DNA of 64,000 bases, from the NCBI GenBank assembly GCA_022605425.2, contig CM061248.1, forward strand, positions 744,001 to 808,000, written 5' to 3'. The position numbers and the translations under genes were made by a program. This stretch comes from Hamiltosporidium tvaerminnensis. Its lineage: Eukaryota > Microsporidia > Dubosqiidae. Below are positions 1-11,409 of this stretch, piece after piece. The stretch's first letter is position 1; the number at the start of each line of letters is the position of its first letter. Below the pieces are notes generated by a model. That model was not told the origin of the DNA and ran no database searches. It saw only the letters and a program-made list of their open reading frames with translations.

Positions 1-1
1 A

Positions 2-1414
2 AAAAACGATGAAATATATTTAAAATCTATATTAGAGAAAATTTTCCGTCAATTTTCCTCTTATTTTAAAAAACTGATAAAAGTTGATGGTTATCTTACC
101 GCATATGAGATAAATCTTGACTGTCTTTTTTTTAATGAAATGAACTATTTTCTGAAATTCGAAGTAGAAAATATAGATTTGGGATTTGTTACTGTCCAGA
201 ATAATGAAAAAAATATAAAAGAATTTGATTGTACTAAGATATTTGAAAATAACTATTACAACATTATTGATTTGTTAAATGCTGTTGCTACTTGGATTAT
301 ATCACTAAAAAACTATCAAATGCATATTTTGTCTTTAGATTTCTCAACAATACCAGTGTTTAATAGTCTATTTACTTTGCTAGAAAGTGAATTAGATGTA
401 AAATTCGATTTTAAAAAAACGATCGAAGATATATTAAGGGGCCTAAATCCTTTGCTTCGTATCATTTTGCCAGAATTTGAGGCTATACGCGACCTTTTGA
501 TACAATCTCCAATACTAACTAGCAATAATACAAATATTCAATTAGAAATTCTTTATTTATGTATTTTAATTCAGAAAATAGAAACAGAATATAAAGAACT
601 ATTAGAATACCAAAGAAATATTATGTATTCATTTAATTTTCATGAAAATAGCCATGATAATACGTTTAAAAGGTTTAAAATATCATTAAGGATCGCATTC
701 ATTCGACTTATTAACCTAGGTGGTGTATCTGATGCTCAGATTCAGGAATATTCAGTTCTGCTGCTCTTAGATAGTATAATAAAGCTGAAACGGAAAGGAA
801 AATTATTTTTTTCATCTTATGATGGACTTTATAGTTTTGTATCATGTAGAATCAGATTTTTTCTATATGACACCGTAAGTAATTCAGAATATAATCTGTA
901 TATGAATCATTTGAAGATTTTTTTGCAAAAATATTTAAATACATTCGAGGTTGATACAAGTAGATTGAAAGAACTTGAAAATAAATTATTTAAAGGCATA
1001 AATTCGATTCTCACGATTTCGAACTTAAAGAAAAAACTAAATCAAGTTGAAAAAAAACTATTGGTAAGTATTGATTGCGTTTTGAACCATAAACTTCCCT
1101 CCATCAAAGAAAATGACGATCTTGATAACTATCATATTATAGAAACAATATTTAAAGGAAAATTCCCAATAATAAAATCTTCACGAGAAAACGGAGATTT
1201 TTATCTTCATATTAAAAAACACGGGTTATTTCGCATGAGCCCAATATTCTATCAAAGATTCGAAAACGAAATTATCAACATTTTAGAAACTTATATATAT
1301 CTATTGAATTCAGCAACCGGAGAGAAGGAAATCATAGCGATATGTAAATTTCTCGATTATAAATTTGATATTTTAAATGAACTTTTAAAACAAGGAAATT
1401 TTAGAGAAATATAA
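2..1414 (+). CDS. Orphan protein, 5'-truncated by the window edge
   Basis: The reading frame is open without a stop from base 2 to the TAA at 1412-1414. The first internal ATG is at 140, but the in-frame codons upstream look like protein, so the gene probably starts left of the window. No known family is recognised. The product is a Leu/Ile/Lys-rich, probably all-helical protein. The segment around 461-500 reads LPEFEAIRDLL, which matches LPEFESIRDIL in the minus-strand gene at 11410-12951. Similarity continues on both sides in the same order, including an EYSVLLLLDS block against EYSALILLES. The two are therefore divergent paralogues of one lineage-specific family. No catalytic motif is seen. 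Being a gene is well supported (long ORF, conserved paralogue); function is unknown. Confidence 0.8.
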   Translation, partial: KNDEIYLKSILEKIFRQFSSYFKKLIKVDGYLTAYEINLDCLFFNEMNYFLKFEVENIDLGFVTVQNNEKNIKEFDCTKIFENNYYNIIDLLNAVATWIISLKNYQMHILSLDFSTIPVFNSLFTLLESELDVKFDFKKTIEDILRGLNPLLRIILPEFEAIRDLLIQSPILTSNNTNIQLEILYLCILIQKIETEYKELLEYQRNIMYSFNFHENSHDNTFKRFKISLRIAFIRLINLGGVSDAQIQEYSVLLLLDSIIKLKRKGKLFFSSYDGLYSFVSCRIRFFLYDTVSNSEYNLYMNHLKIFLQKYLNTFEVDTSRLKELENKLFKGINSILTISNLKKKLNQVEKKLLVSIDCVLNHKLPSIKENDDLDNYHIIETIFKGKFPIIKSSRENGDFYLHIKKHGLFRMSPIFYQRFENEIINILETYIYLLNSATGEKEIIAICKFLDYKFDILNELLKQGNFREI

Positions 1415-4400
1415 TGATTTTTTATACATAAAGGCTTGTAATACTGTGGAAGTCGGCAATTCATAGATAATTCAAAATTAAAAAAAACTTAGACATAATT
1501 TTTCCGTAATTGAATAATTTTTTTCGTTTATTTTTTAGCTTACACTATTTTAAAAATAAATATGCTGTTATTTCATTAGATAGACGAAAAAATTGCAAAT
1601 TGTCCAATTCGAATTGTGTTCAAATTTTTTCCGAATATATTTAAAAACTTTAAAAAATAACACAAATAAACAATTTTTTATTTATAATCATATTTTGATA
1701 TGATATGTTGCAGAACAAATTAATTTCCAAAGCTCAGCTGATATATCCGAAATTACATCAAAGCTTTAATATTTTTCGAGTCTTTTTTTTGATTTAAAAA
1801 GAAATATTCAATTTTTTAATTAACAATCTAATACTTAGAAAAAAGTTTGCAATCAAATTTCCGAAACTACAAATAAAACTGATTCAGTTGTTATAAACAC
1901 CAAACTTTAAGTTGAATAAAAAAACTAATAAATTAATATGCATTTTCAAATCAATCAAAAAATAAACGATTTTTAATAAGTGAATTCATTAAAGGTATTG
2001 GTATTGAAATTATATTTAAACCAATTTTAGATGAACACTCAATATGAATCTGAATCCAACTAATTTGCAGATTAAAAATTGATTCGTTTGAGTATTCTCA
2101 ATATAATAAAAAAAATTTAAAATTATTCGAGAAAATATCTGACATGACCTAGCCTTCTATTTTCAACCAATAAAATCTGGCCAATAATGCCATGTAAACT
2201 TTTTTTCATATAGACTAAATTTGAAGAAAATTTTCAGATTATTAAATCGAGCTATTATGTAAGAATCTTAAATACTTTTAGCATTATTATCGAGCGAATC
2301 AAAAGACTTTTCACACAATTATTTAGAAAAATTTCGAATTTCTGTAGCACTAATTTGACTCAATAATATTTATTTTCAACAAATAAAATCAACCAAAGAT
2401 TTAGTTTTCGAAAAAACATGATTGATGTATCTGATAAAATCAATGTGAATTAAATAAAGAAAATTAAGAAAAAACGAAATATACAAAAAAAAATTAACAG
2501 CATAAATATTAGAGGCTTTTTGCTTATAAAATGTTAATCATAGATTATTCTGATTGTTTTGGAGCTTACAATCATGCTTCTTATCACACATTGATCAATT
2601 GATTAAAAACTATATAAACAAAACCAAAAAGATGCATATCCCTTCCAAAACAAAAATATATGAATACTATTTATATTATAGAATGTTAACAAAAATTTTC
2701 TTTAGAAGTCTATACAGAAAAAATTATTTTTATTAAACCAAATCTCTGATCAATTTATGCTTAAAATAATTTATTTCTTTAAAAAATGCAATATCTGAAG
2801 TTCATCAAATTACAAATATTAAATCTTCAATTAAAACGTTCAAAATTTTTATATATTCTAGAATAGAAGTAATTTAATAGAAACAATAATTTTTAAGGAT
2901 TCATTATTGGTCAAAAAATGTTGTTCTGAATAAATTCAATCAAAAATATAAATAATATTTATTCTGATCTAATTATGCGATTTTTCTAAAATATAATACG
3001 ATATCAATATACACATTCTGTTTCAAATTGAATCAAAATTTTAATTTAATGCTGCATTCTGGCTTTTTAATTTGTTTTAATTACCCCCAGATACTTTCAA
3101 CTGTAAATTTGTTGCAATTTAACGTTTTTGCCATTTTCTTTATGGCCATGCGACCAATCTGCATTGCTTTAAGATACTTGAAAAGTTAGTATTTGTAAAT
3201 CCTATAACAATCTAATTTTTTTTTCAAAAGTAATGATATAACATTAAAAAACATTATGTACTAATAAAGCCCCATGAGTATATTAATACTTTATATTACT
3301 TTGTTAATTATATTAATCAAACTATTAACTTGCTGAAAATTAGTTAAATCTCAAAAATTGATTAAATATTCTTTCATATTTTTGCGAATTAAGATTAGAA
3401 TTTGAGTAAAACATTAGTACATGTTCAAAAAGTATATTTTATATCTAGAACTATTAAAAAAATGCAATAGCTCGCTCTTTTCCATACAGTTGGAACACAA
3501 TCCAACGATGATTCATAGCTTCGCCGAGTTTCAGGCGTCCCAAAGACAATTTTCTTTTGATTGGTTAGTTTTCCAGCCTCACGCAAACTTTCCGAACGAA
3601 AGATAAAGAGAGTTTATATCAAAAATTGTAAAATTAATTTCTAATATAACCAAAATTTATTAGCTTATTCCAAGGGTCGCAAAACATTTTAACTCTCGAG
3701 CCACATTGACTTCTTTAAAAAAGCTCGAGGACCAATAACTCATTATATTTTTCACCAAGATACTAAAAAGTATTTCTTGAATGATATTATTATTATCTTT
3801 GGATGGAATTTTGCAAGTTTTATAGTTATGTTCAAAAATATAAAAATGTATATAAATAATATTTTTTCGAAAAAATTCAACTTCATTATTAGAATTCGCA
3901 TAACTTTAAAGCCCGAATTTAATCATTTTTTGAACTTTACACCTGTTTTTATTTTCACTTTTGACACTATTATCTGTCTAAAGAAACCTACTCTAAATGA
4001 AATCAACAGATTTTATTTACAGATACAAATTAACATATAAGCACCTGAAATCCTTAATGATAATTTCTACAAGAAAATTTGAACCACAATTTGAAGAAGT
4101 TGTTCGGAACAAATCTCAACTACTTCATCTAATAAATAACAAATGTCACTAATTTTTTTATTTCATTTTTGTTTTTAGTATAAAATAATCAAAAAAACCA
4201 CCTAAAATGCCATAAAAAGATTTTAGGGGGAATGTAGATGCAGTTAGTATTTAAATCCTACTGCAGGTCAAATGAAATATGTCCGCAGGTGTGGTTCGAA
4301 GACCTTTGATTCAAATCATAAGATTCTTAAAAAGTTTTTTTATTTGTTGCAAATTTTATCAACTCACATAGTATATTATTTCTATTATATGATTTTTTAA

Positions 4401-5032
4401 TTAAAAAAAAACTTCTTAGGCTAATATATTTATCAAAAAAATTTTTAATTTATTATATATATTTCATATTTCAAACTAAAAAGTTGTGTTAAATTTAAGT
4501 AAACTATTTTTAGTTTACAAAATAATATAATTTCTTTTCAGTTTCTTATATGAAATTAAAAAAAAAGAATTCATTTTGTTTTCTGATTCAAATCGTTCAT
4601 GACGTTAAGTTTTAAGTTGTTTTACAGTTCCAATTAAAAATATTTAACTTCGAAAATTTAAAACCACTATTTCTAAAATAATTTCATTAAACAAATAATT
4701 AATTGTCTGTTATATTGAACCAAAATTACTTGGCTTCTTTACAATTATACATTAAAATACAAAAACATGGTTTATTTAAAATTTCAAATACAAATGATTC
4801 ATTAAAAATTGTTAAAAGAACTTTGTAAATAAAAAAATTTATTGCTTCAAATAAAATCTATAGAATCAAAATATTTTAAATAATATCTGTAAGTCTTTTG
4901 TTATCTTACATATCTTGAGCTCTTATAATTTTGAAGTACACAATTTTATCACGAAAGAAATATTAAATATGGTCTATAAACTCTCCCTGTATTCTATCAA
5001 ACTTTGGTACAGTTTTATTACGAATGGAATAT
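1415..5032. other. AT-rich intergenic stretch, no intact gene
   Basis: Long A/T-rich spacer with no convincing ORF. One short island of higher GC lies at about 3424-3615 and is listed separately as a possible coding relic. A second mildly GC-richer patch at 4195-4330 has no recognisable gene; a tRNA-like GGTTCGAAGAC in it does not fold into a tRNA. Confidence 0.6.
3424..3615 (-). pseudogene. Possible coding relic of unknown origin
   Basis: On the minus strand a frame stays open for about 60 codons, with a less AT-biased composition than its surroundings and a protein-like reading that includes KIVFGTPETRRSYESS and CVPTVWKRASYC. There is no start codon in a sensible place and no continuation upstream or downstream. 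It looks like a fragment of a former gene or mobile element. The family is not recognised. Confidence 0.3.
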
Positions 5033-8000
5033 TTAAATATGATCTGTAAACTCTTCCTGTATTCTATCATACTTTGGTACAAGCATCTTATCTTGACAGA
5101 AATTTTCTAACTTTTTTGATAAAACATTCTCATAAATAAAATTAACAGTTATATTAATGGAAATAATCAAAACGATTTTAAACAAAATTTGTTTTCCTAC
5201 CCAAAATTCATAATAATTCCTAAAAAAATTTGCAATAAAATCGAAAATTATATTTTGGAGACATAAAGTTAGGAAAATACAATACAAAAATGAGAAAATC
5301 ATAAAATATATAAAAATTCTGTTTTTAAACCGTCCTTCTCGATGAGGTCTACCCTTAGAAAGAAATATACCTGAAACCAATACTTGCACTATAGAAACAA
5401 AAAACATGGCAGTTCCTTCAGAAGATAAAGTTGTAAATTTTTCAAAATCTTGATTTGGTTCCACACAAAAAAATAAACATATTAGAAGAAATATTCCGTT
5501 AATAAAAACACTACCAAATAAAGGAATCAGTGATTTTTTTGAAATAAGATGAGCATATGGCGTAGAACGTGAAAGAATTTTCGAAGGTCTAAATTGGGTC
5601 ATAGCATAAGCAATTGGAAGCACAATAAGTAAATCATAATGCATCGTTTGCCATTCACTTAAAAACAAGAATTTTAAACTCAGAATATACAAAGAAAAAT
5701 ATTGAATAAAGGAAGAAATAAAAACGAATTTGAACCTTGAAATTGAAGTTACAAGCGCAGATCTTCCTTCTTTCAAAACAGTCAACACACTACTTATGTC
5801 AGTAATTCGACTTGTAAAACTAGAAGTCAATGTTGCTTCGTTTTGCGCAAGAGCTATTCCTACCTCTGCACTTTTTAATGCTCCACAATCATTAGCTCCA
5901 TCGCCACAAAAACAAGTGGAATAATCGATATCGGCTAAGTCTTCAACTAACATTTTCTTCTGATCGGGATTCATTCTTGCAAATATTGCACACTTTGATA
6001 AAATAAATGAGAAATAAGTAGAATTATCTTTCTTTATAAATTCATATTCTCGTCCCTCACACGCAACAAGAAAATCAGAATATGATATTTCATCTAAATC
6101 TTTAAAAAGTGTCAATCTAATTTTATCAAAGGTTAGCTCTTCATCTCCTACACATAGCCACTCAGCATCGTAAATATTTTTCGCGTTTTCATCAATCACA
6201 GGAAAAATTATTGGTAAATATTTATCCACCAATTTTGACTGTCTGGCAACAGAAATTGCAGTTAAAATATTGTCACCGGTTGCCATCACACACTTGATCC
6301 CTGCCTCATTTAATTCTACAAGCACACTTTCTGTGACAGGCTTCAATTTATTTGCAAATACTATAAAACCCAAGAAAGTCAATCCATATTCATCTTTACT
6401 TCGCAATCTTTCATTTATATTTATACTATATGTCTCTTTGTAGGCAATAGATAGAACTCTATAACCATCCAAGGTATATTCTCTAACTCTTTCTTCATAA
6501 TCTTCTGGAATTTCTCGTAAAATCTTTGAAATCGATTCTGGTGATCCTTTAGAATATACAAAGTGTTTTCCTTTATCAACCACAACTACTGACATTCTAC
6601 GAAGATTCGTGTCAAAATCATAACATTTAATTATTTTTCTAGGAATTTCTTGTTCAATATCAAATGGAATCTCATAACCATCATCTATATAAACATCTAT
6701 ACGGTTATTAATATTCTCATCATTAATATTAATATAATCAGTTTGGTTTGTTTCATTCAAAGGTAAAATACTTTCTGGATTTTTCGAATAATGAAATAAA
6801 GTTTCATCCCCACTATTTTCTCTAAAAACCGGTCCTTTTATTTCATTAAAGGAAGATCCGATGGTAATCTTTCTTATAGAAACCGACTCAAAGGTTTCAT
6901 ACTCAATTTTTGAATTTGAAAATAAAAGCATTTTAATATCCAACGGATCGCCAACATATTCACCATTTAATTCATAAACCCCATGACACGTACTGATCGC
7001 ATTTACCATTTGTCTATCAAACTTCCCAATATCATCACTTGTAATTTGAAAATTATCAATACAATGAACATCAAGTCCTTCTTCTGTCAAAGTACCTGTT
7101 TTATCAAAAATCACGATATTTGTTCTTCCAGCAGAATTTATTCTTTCTAAATCACTGCAAAATATTTTCATACGTTTGAGTCTTCCTGCAGAAATTGTTG
7201 CTCCGATCCAAATTGTAGTTGGAAGTGCGGGTGAAAGAATACATGTTAATAAATCAAATGAGTATTTCAAAGCGATCAGTAATTCAATAGAATTTAGAAG
7301 AAAGAAAATTACTATCAAAGCAGAAGTAAGAATTCCGAACCCAAATACCCAGATAATGAACTTCATAGATTCTTTATAAAATACAAAATCAGGTGGCCTT
7401 GGAATCAAGATTGTTCGTATTAATCTACCTTTTGAAGTATTAAACCCAGTTGAAACTACAACACCGATAGCACAATTGAGCTTTTCAATTGTATCCTTAT
7501 CAATATTATTTAAGGTTTGTATTTGTACAGGCAATTTTGTTTTTGCAGTTAATTTTTGTGAAGAACTGATTTCTGATTCTGAAATATGAGATTGATCTCT
7601 TTTCAATCCAACATTTTTTACTCTACAAAATTTATTTGAATCGCCAATATGTTTTTCTTCAAAATTTAATTCCAAACTTTCGCGTATATAATTTTTTTCA
7701 CTCGTACTTTTCAAAATGTTCGTACCAGAATATATTATATTACCAGAGCTTGCATTAGATTTAAACACGGGTAAAGTTTCACCCGTCAAAAAACTTTCAT
7801 CTACGATTACATCTCCTTTAAGAACTCTTACATCAGAATGAAAATCTTTAGTTGGTTCAATACATATCAAATCACCTGGAAAGATATTTTTTGTTTCAAT
7901 AAACATCCATTTTTTATCTCTTAAAGCAATAACCATTCTTTTCTTTTTAGCCAATTCCATAATAATTTTTCTGTTTTTAAATTCTTGAATGATATCATGA

Positions 8001-8650
8001 ACCAAGGAATATAAAGATAATAAAAATATAATCGAAGCATATAGTTTATAGTCAATATTTACCCAGAGAATAACACATATCATTATATAAACGAAGAGAA
8101 TAGAAAGTATATTATCTATAAATATTTCAAATGTGGTTTTTTGACGTATGGAGGTTTCATTTTCACCGTAAATTATTTTTTTCTCTAACAATGCCATTTT
8201 TAATTTTGAAAGACTTGTTTTTAAGTTTTTTTTATAAATATCTTCAAAGGTAGACTCGTAAAGAAAAATATTTTGTTCAGTTGGAATCACATATCTACCG
8301 ATAGTATAATCTAATATAAATCTGTAGAACTGTGATTCAAACATCTTGATTTGATTATTTTTAACATACTTTTTTAAATTTTCAGATTCACCTGTAAATC
8401 TAATGGTTTTTACTTCTGAAATATCTATATTTCCATAATGATTCGTTACAAAAATTAAGTCGGCTTCAGAAAGCTTGCATGCCTTCGTTTCTAAAACCAA
8501 TTTAACTTTTTTCAAATATTTACAGATCAGATAGAAAATACCAACCGAAAAAACACATAACAAAATGTAAACGACCTTATAAATTCTACGTTTTCTTCCT
8601 TCAATAATTAAAAATTCTTCATCATTTTTTTGATATGTAGATTCATTCAT
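5033..8650 (-). CDS. P5B-type transport ATPase (ATP13A2/Ypk9-like)
   Basis: A 1205-residue P-type ATPase. Motifs in order: actuator TGET at residues 289-292; transmembrane-4 signature PALP at 474-477 (SPALP here, against the usual PPALP of subgroup P5B and PPELP of P5A); phosphorylation site D516 in DKTGTLTEEG; nucleotide-binding KGSPE with K701; TGDN at 791-794; hinge GDGAND at 916-921. Hydrophobic helices near residues 25-45 lie before the usual P-type core, as in P5 pumps, and several more follow the hinge. A polar Asn/Asp-rich insert sits about residues 610-655 in the N domain. P5B pumps of animals and yeast sit in lysosomal or vacuolar membranes and export polyamines; the substrate here is inferred. 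The start is supported by CCCC five bases before the ATG. Length is normal for the family. Confidence 0.93.
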   Translation of the reverse strand: MNESTYQKNDEEFLIIEGRKRRIYKVVYILLCVFSVGIFYLICKYLKKVKLVLETKACKLSEADLIFVTNHYGNIDISEVKTIRFTGESENLKKYVKNNQIKMFESQFYRFILDYTIGRYVIPTEQNIFLYESTFEDIYKKNLKTSLSKLKMALLEKKIIYGENETSIRQKTTFEIFIDNILSILFVYIMICVILWVNIDYKLYASIIFLLSLYSLVHDIIQEFKNRKIIMELAKKKRMVIALRDKKWMFIETKNIFPGDLICIEPTKDFHSDVRVLKGDVIVDESFLTGETLPVFKSNASSGNIIYSGTNILKSTSEKNYIRESLELNFEEKHIGDSNKFCRVKNVGLKRDQSHISESEISSSQKLTAKTKLPVQIQTLNNIDKDTIEKLNCAIGVVVSTGFNTSKGRLIRTILIPRPPDFVFYKESMKFIIWVFGFGILTSALIVIFFLLNSIELLIALKYSFDLLTCILSPALPTTIWIGATISAGRLKRMKIFCSDLERINSAGRTNIVIFDKTGTLTEEGLDVHCIDNFQITSDDIGKFDRQMVNAISTCHGVYELNGEYVGDPLDIKMLLFSNSKIEYETFESVSIRKITIGSSFNEIKGPVFRENSGDETLFHYSKNPESILPLNETNQTDYININDENINNRIDVYIDDGYEIPFDIEQEIPRKIIKCYDFDTNLRRMSVVVVDKGKHFVYSKGSPESISKILREIPEDYEERVREYTLDGYRVLSIAYKETYSININERLRSKDEYGLTFLGFIVFANKLKPVTESVLVELNEAGIKCVMATGDNILTAISVARQSKLVDKYLPIIFPVIDENAKNIYDAEWLCVGDEELTFDKIRLTLFKDLDEISYSDFLVACEGREYEFIKKDNSTYFSFILSKCAIFARMNPDQKKMLVEDLADIDYSTCFCGDGANDCGALKSAEVGIALAQNEATLTSSFTSRITDISSVLTVLKEGRSALVTSISRFKFVFISSFIQYFSLYILSLKFLFLSEWQTMHYDLLIVLPIAYAMTQFRPSKILSRSTPYAHLISKKSLIPLFGSVFINGIFLLICLFFCVEPNQDFEKFTTLSSEGTAMFFVSIVQVLVSGIFLSKGRPHREGRFKNRIFIYFMIFSFLYCIFLTLCLQNIIFDFIANFFRNYYEFWVGKQILFKIVLIISINITVNFIYENVLSKKLENFCQDKMLVPKYDRIQEEFTDHI

Positions 8651-8660
8651 ACAAAGGGGT
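8651..8660 (-). promoter_or_regulatory. CCC-type start motif of the P5B ATPase gene
   Basis: On the minus strand the sequence before the start reads ACCCCTTTGT followed by ATG. A C-run immediately upstream of the start is the known microsporidian expression signal and supports this ATG. Confidence 0.7.
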
Positions 8661-9609
8661 CAAATGTGACGTTTTATATTTATTGGCTAATTTTTTTATT
8701 CTCAAAATGAATATAAAAAAACGTTTTAATTATATTGAGATTCTTTTAAAACAAAATATTACTTTTGTAAATTATTTTGGACAAAAAAATATAATTTTTA
8801 GCCATGAGAAATAACCGATTGTTTTTTATAAATTCTAGATCATTTTTAATTAAATTTTTTTATTATTAATATTTTACAACAAATTGTTGAGTCACATTGC
8901 AAAAAATTACAGTACACTCAATGATTAAAAAATTAATTAAAAAACTTTTAATTATTTTTTTTTATTTCGTAGTTGAAATTTAAACCAATAGAATACATTT
9001 TCAGCCCCTTTTTTTATTTATTTTTTTATTGATTTAGTATTTTAAATTTAAACCAATAAAAAATATTTTCAACTACTTTTTTTATTTATTTGTGTTTATG
9101 ATTAAGAATTGAAATTTAAACCAATAAAAAATATTTTTAACCGTTTTTTTACTACGGCGTTTGATTTCTGATTTTTATATTCCTTGATATTTTAAAATAA
9201 AACCCCGCTTTTTTTGAGATTCAGTATATTTTTTGGTATGAAAAATTGATTTAACAATGCGTAGACGTGGATTTGTAGTTCTTAAATTTTATATTTTGTT
9301 CATTTTTTTAAAATTTATATGTCTTTATTCTTCGGTTTTGGATATAGTTAATAGCGATATTGTTTGAAAAGGTTAAGGTTTTTTTTTCTGTTTAAAATAT
9401 TTATATGACTCTATGGTTGGTTTAAGTAGTACCCATATATAGTTTTTTACTGAAATATTTCTCGTTTTTTATGTTTATAAAATATTTGTAGTTTATATAC
9501 TTCATGTTGCAAAAACACAGATTGAGTTTCTTTTGTAATTTTTTTGAAGAAGTATATTATATTATTACATTTATTTAAGAAAATTCTGGTTAGAATATTT
9601 TTACGATTT
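8661..9609. other. AT-rich spacer with short degenerate repeats
   Basis: No gene is seen. Between about 8980 and 9150 the phrase AAATTTAAACCAATA plus AAAATATTTT-like sequence recurs three times at roughly 70-base spacing, a degenerate tandem array. Confidence 0.5.
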
Positions 9610-10136
9610 TTACGCATTTTCTTCTACCTCTTTTACCACAGTTGTTTCTTCTTCCAAATCCGACTCTTTTTTTTAATTGTTCGTTGGCTCCTCTAACGTG
9701 GTTCCTTCTTCTGAAATAAGGAGTGTATTATTTTCGTTATTTTCTGTTTTAACACCATCTTCCTCTTTACTCGCTTGTTTTAAAGGGGGTGTTGGTTACT
9801 CGTGCATCTCTGCTCTCATAATAATACTCAATGATGATCTCTTTCGGCTCCCTTCGGCATTTAGTCCTGACTCGAGTCCCCTTCGTCGATCAAAGGAAAT
9901 CGTTTCGACTGTCTTCTTAAGTATTGTGACTGAATGTATGACTCTAGATTCATGGGTATTTGTAGTCTCTTAGCATACGTCTTATGGTATATTGTTATAA
10001 TACTGACCCAGGTCGTCACATAAAGAATTATCTCTACACTACATTTATAAATAAGACCTAACTCATTTGCTAATAGGTCATACTTCCTAAGCTTCTCTGT
10101 TTCAACTACTGAAGAAAGTCTTGGAATGTGATTCTC
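9610..10136 (-). pseudogene. Decayed retroelement ORF fragment (C-terminal part)
   Basis: A minus-strand reading with at least two frame changes and an in-frame stop. The first frame (from about 10136) gives a protein-like stretch including KLRKYDLLANELGLIYKC and IPMNLESYIQSQ. It then shifts to a frame reading LKKTVETISFDRRRG, ending at 9796-9798. It shifts again to an acidic tail (ISEEGTTLEEPTNN, stop, ESDLEEETTVVKEVEENA) ending at 9610. From memory, the YDLLANELG...YIQ...LKKT..SISFDRRRG block resembles the C-terminal region of retroelement ORFs common in microsporidian genomes. No reverse transcriptase or nuclease motif is visible in this fragment, so the family is a recollection, not a demonstration. 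Composition is clearly less AT-rich than the flanks. Confidence 0.55.
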
Positions 10137-11409
10137 ACTTCACTGAGGGTTGTCCTATTCTGCCTCACATTTTACATTAGAAATTTATATTTTATAATTA
10201 AATTATTAAAATAACTTTAAATATCTACTTCATTATAAAAATGGGTTATTAAAATCTTTTTAGAAATATAAAATACAGAATATTATAAATATATCGGTCT
10301 GAAAAAGGAATAATAAAGTAAATCACAAATCAATATATTTCAAATATTATAACCAATTAAATATAGTTTTGTTATAACTTTTTGTAACAAAAGAATATAA
10401 AAAATTTTAAAAACTTTAAAGGTGTTTAGCCTAAACGATTTAAATGAACAATTCTGCTTAAATTTTGAAATAACTATGAAATCTATATATATGTCATTGA
10501 ATTAACATCTAAACGCTGATATTTCATAATTTAAATTAATTTCCTATAATTTTTGAAAAAAATCATTTTAAGGTAAATGAAATATTTATTTGATTTTCTT
10601 TGTTTTATAAAGTAAATTGAAATCATTAAAGTTATTTCTCTAAAATTTCTGCTTTCAATAAATTATTATCGATTCATATAAAAAAATTTAATATTTAAAA
10701 ATAAAAATATCCAAATTATGATTTCGGATAAAGTTTTAAGTTTATAATTCATTAGTTAGAATATGAGTTCAGGGTTTGAACAAATATATGATTTTTCATT
10801 AATTTTTCATAGATATTTTTTTAGAGAAATATAAGCAGCCTTAATTTCAATGCAAGTTTTGTTTCTTCCCATTTGTATTTATAAATTAGTGACTAGTTTA
10901 TATCTTCTGGAAATTATTTTTTAATACTTTATATTTTATTCAAATCAAATATTGTTTCATTCGTAGGTTAGAGTATTAATTCATAGATCATAAAATTTAC
11001 TTTTCAATATCACAGTAGTTTTTTATAGCACTTCGTTTTTAATTAAACTTAAAAAAATCTATCGGTATATTGATTAAATAAATAAAAAAACCAAAATTGT
11101 GAGATAAACTTATCAGTATAATTGAGAGCTTTTGAAATAATTTTAGTCTTTTATTTATCTAATCTTCTTTAAAATTACTTTCTTCCAGTATAAGTCAAAA
11201 TAGGAAAAAATAATAATTAAGGCATTTTACAAAAAACATTTTATTAACATCTTAAAACAAAAATAGAATTTAAGTTTTAAACAAAGCAAAATAACAATTA
11301 TTCACAGCTGGGTTTTTTAAAAGAATAACATAATAATTAAGAAAAAAAATTATTAAATTCTTATTTCGTATAATATTCACCTGAATCTTCATATATTGCA
11401 ATAGAAATA
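10137..11409. other. AT-rich intergenic stretch
   Basis: Nothing recognisable apart from the upstream edge of the retroelement relic up to about 10180. The rest is A/T-rich spacer without ORFs. Confidence 0.6.

Noticed and set aside
4262-4335. tRNA-like GGTTCGAAGAC and GATTCAAATCA sequences
   Set aside because: No matching T-arm stem, D-arm or acceptor stem can be paired around them.
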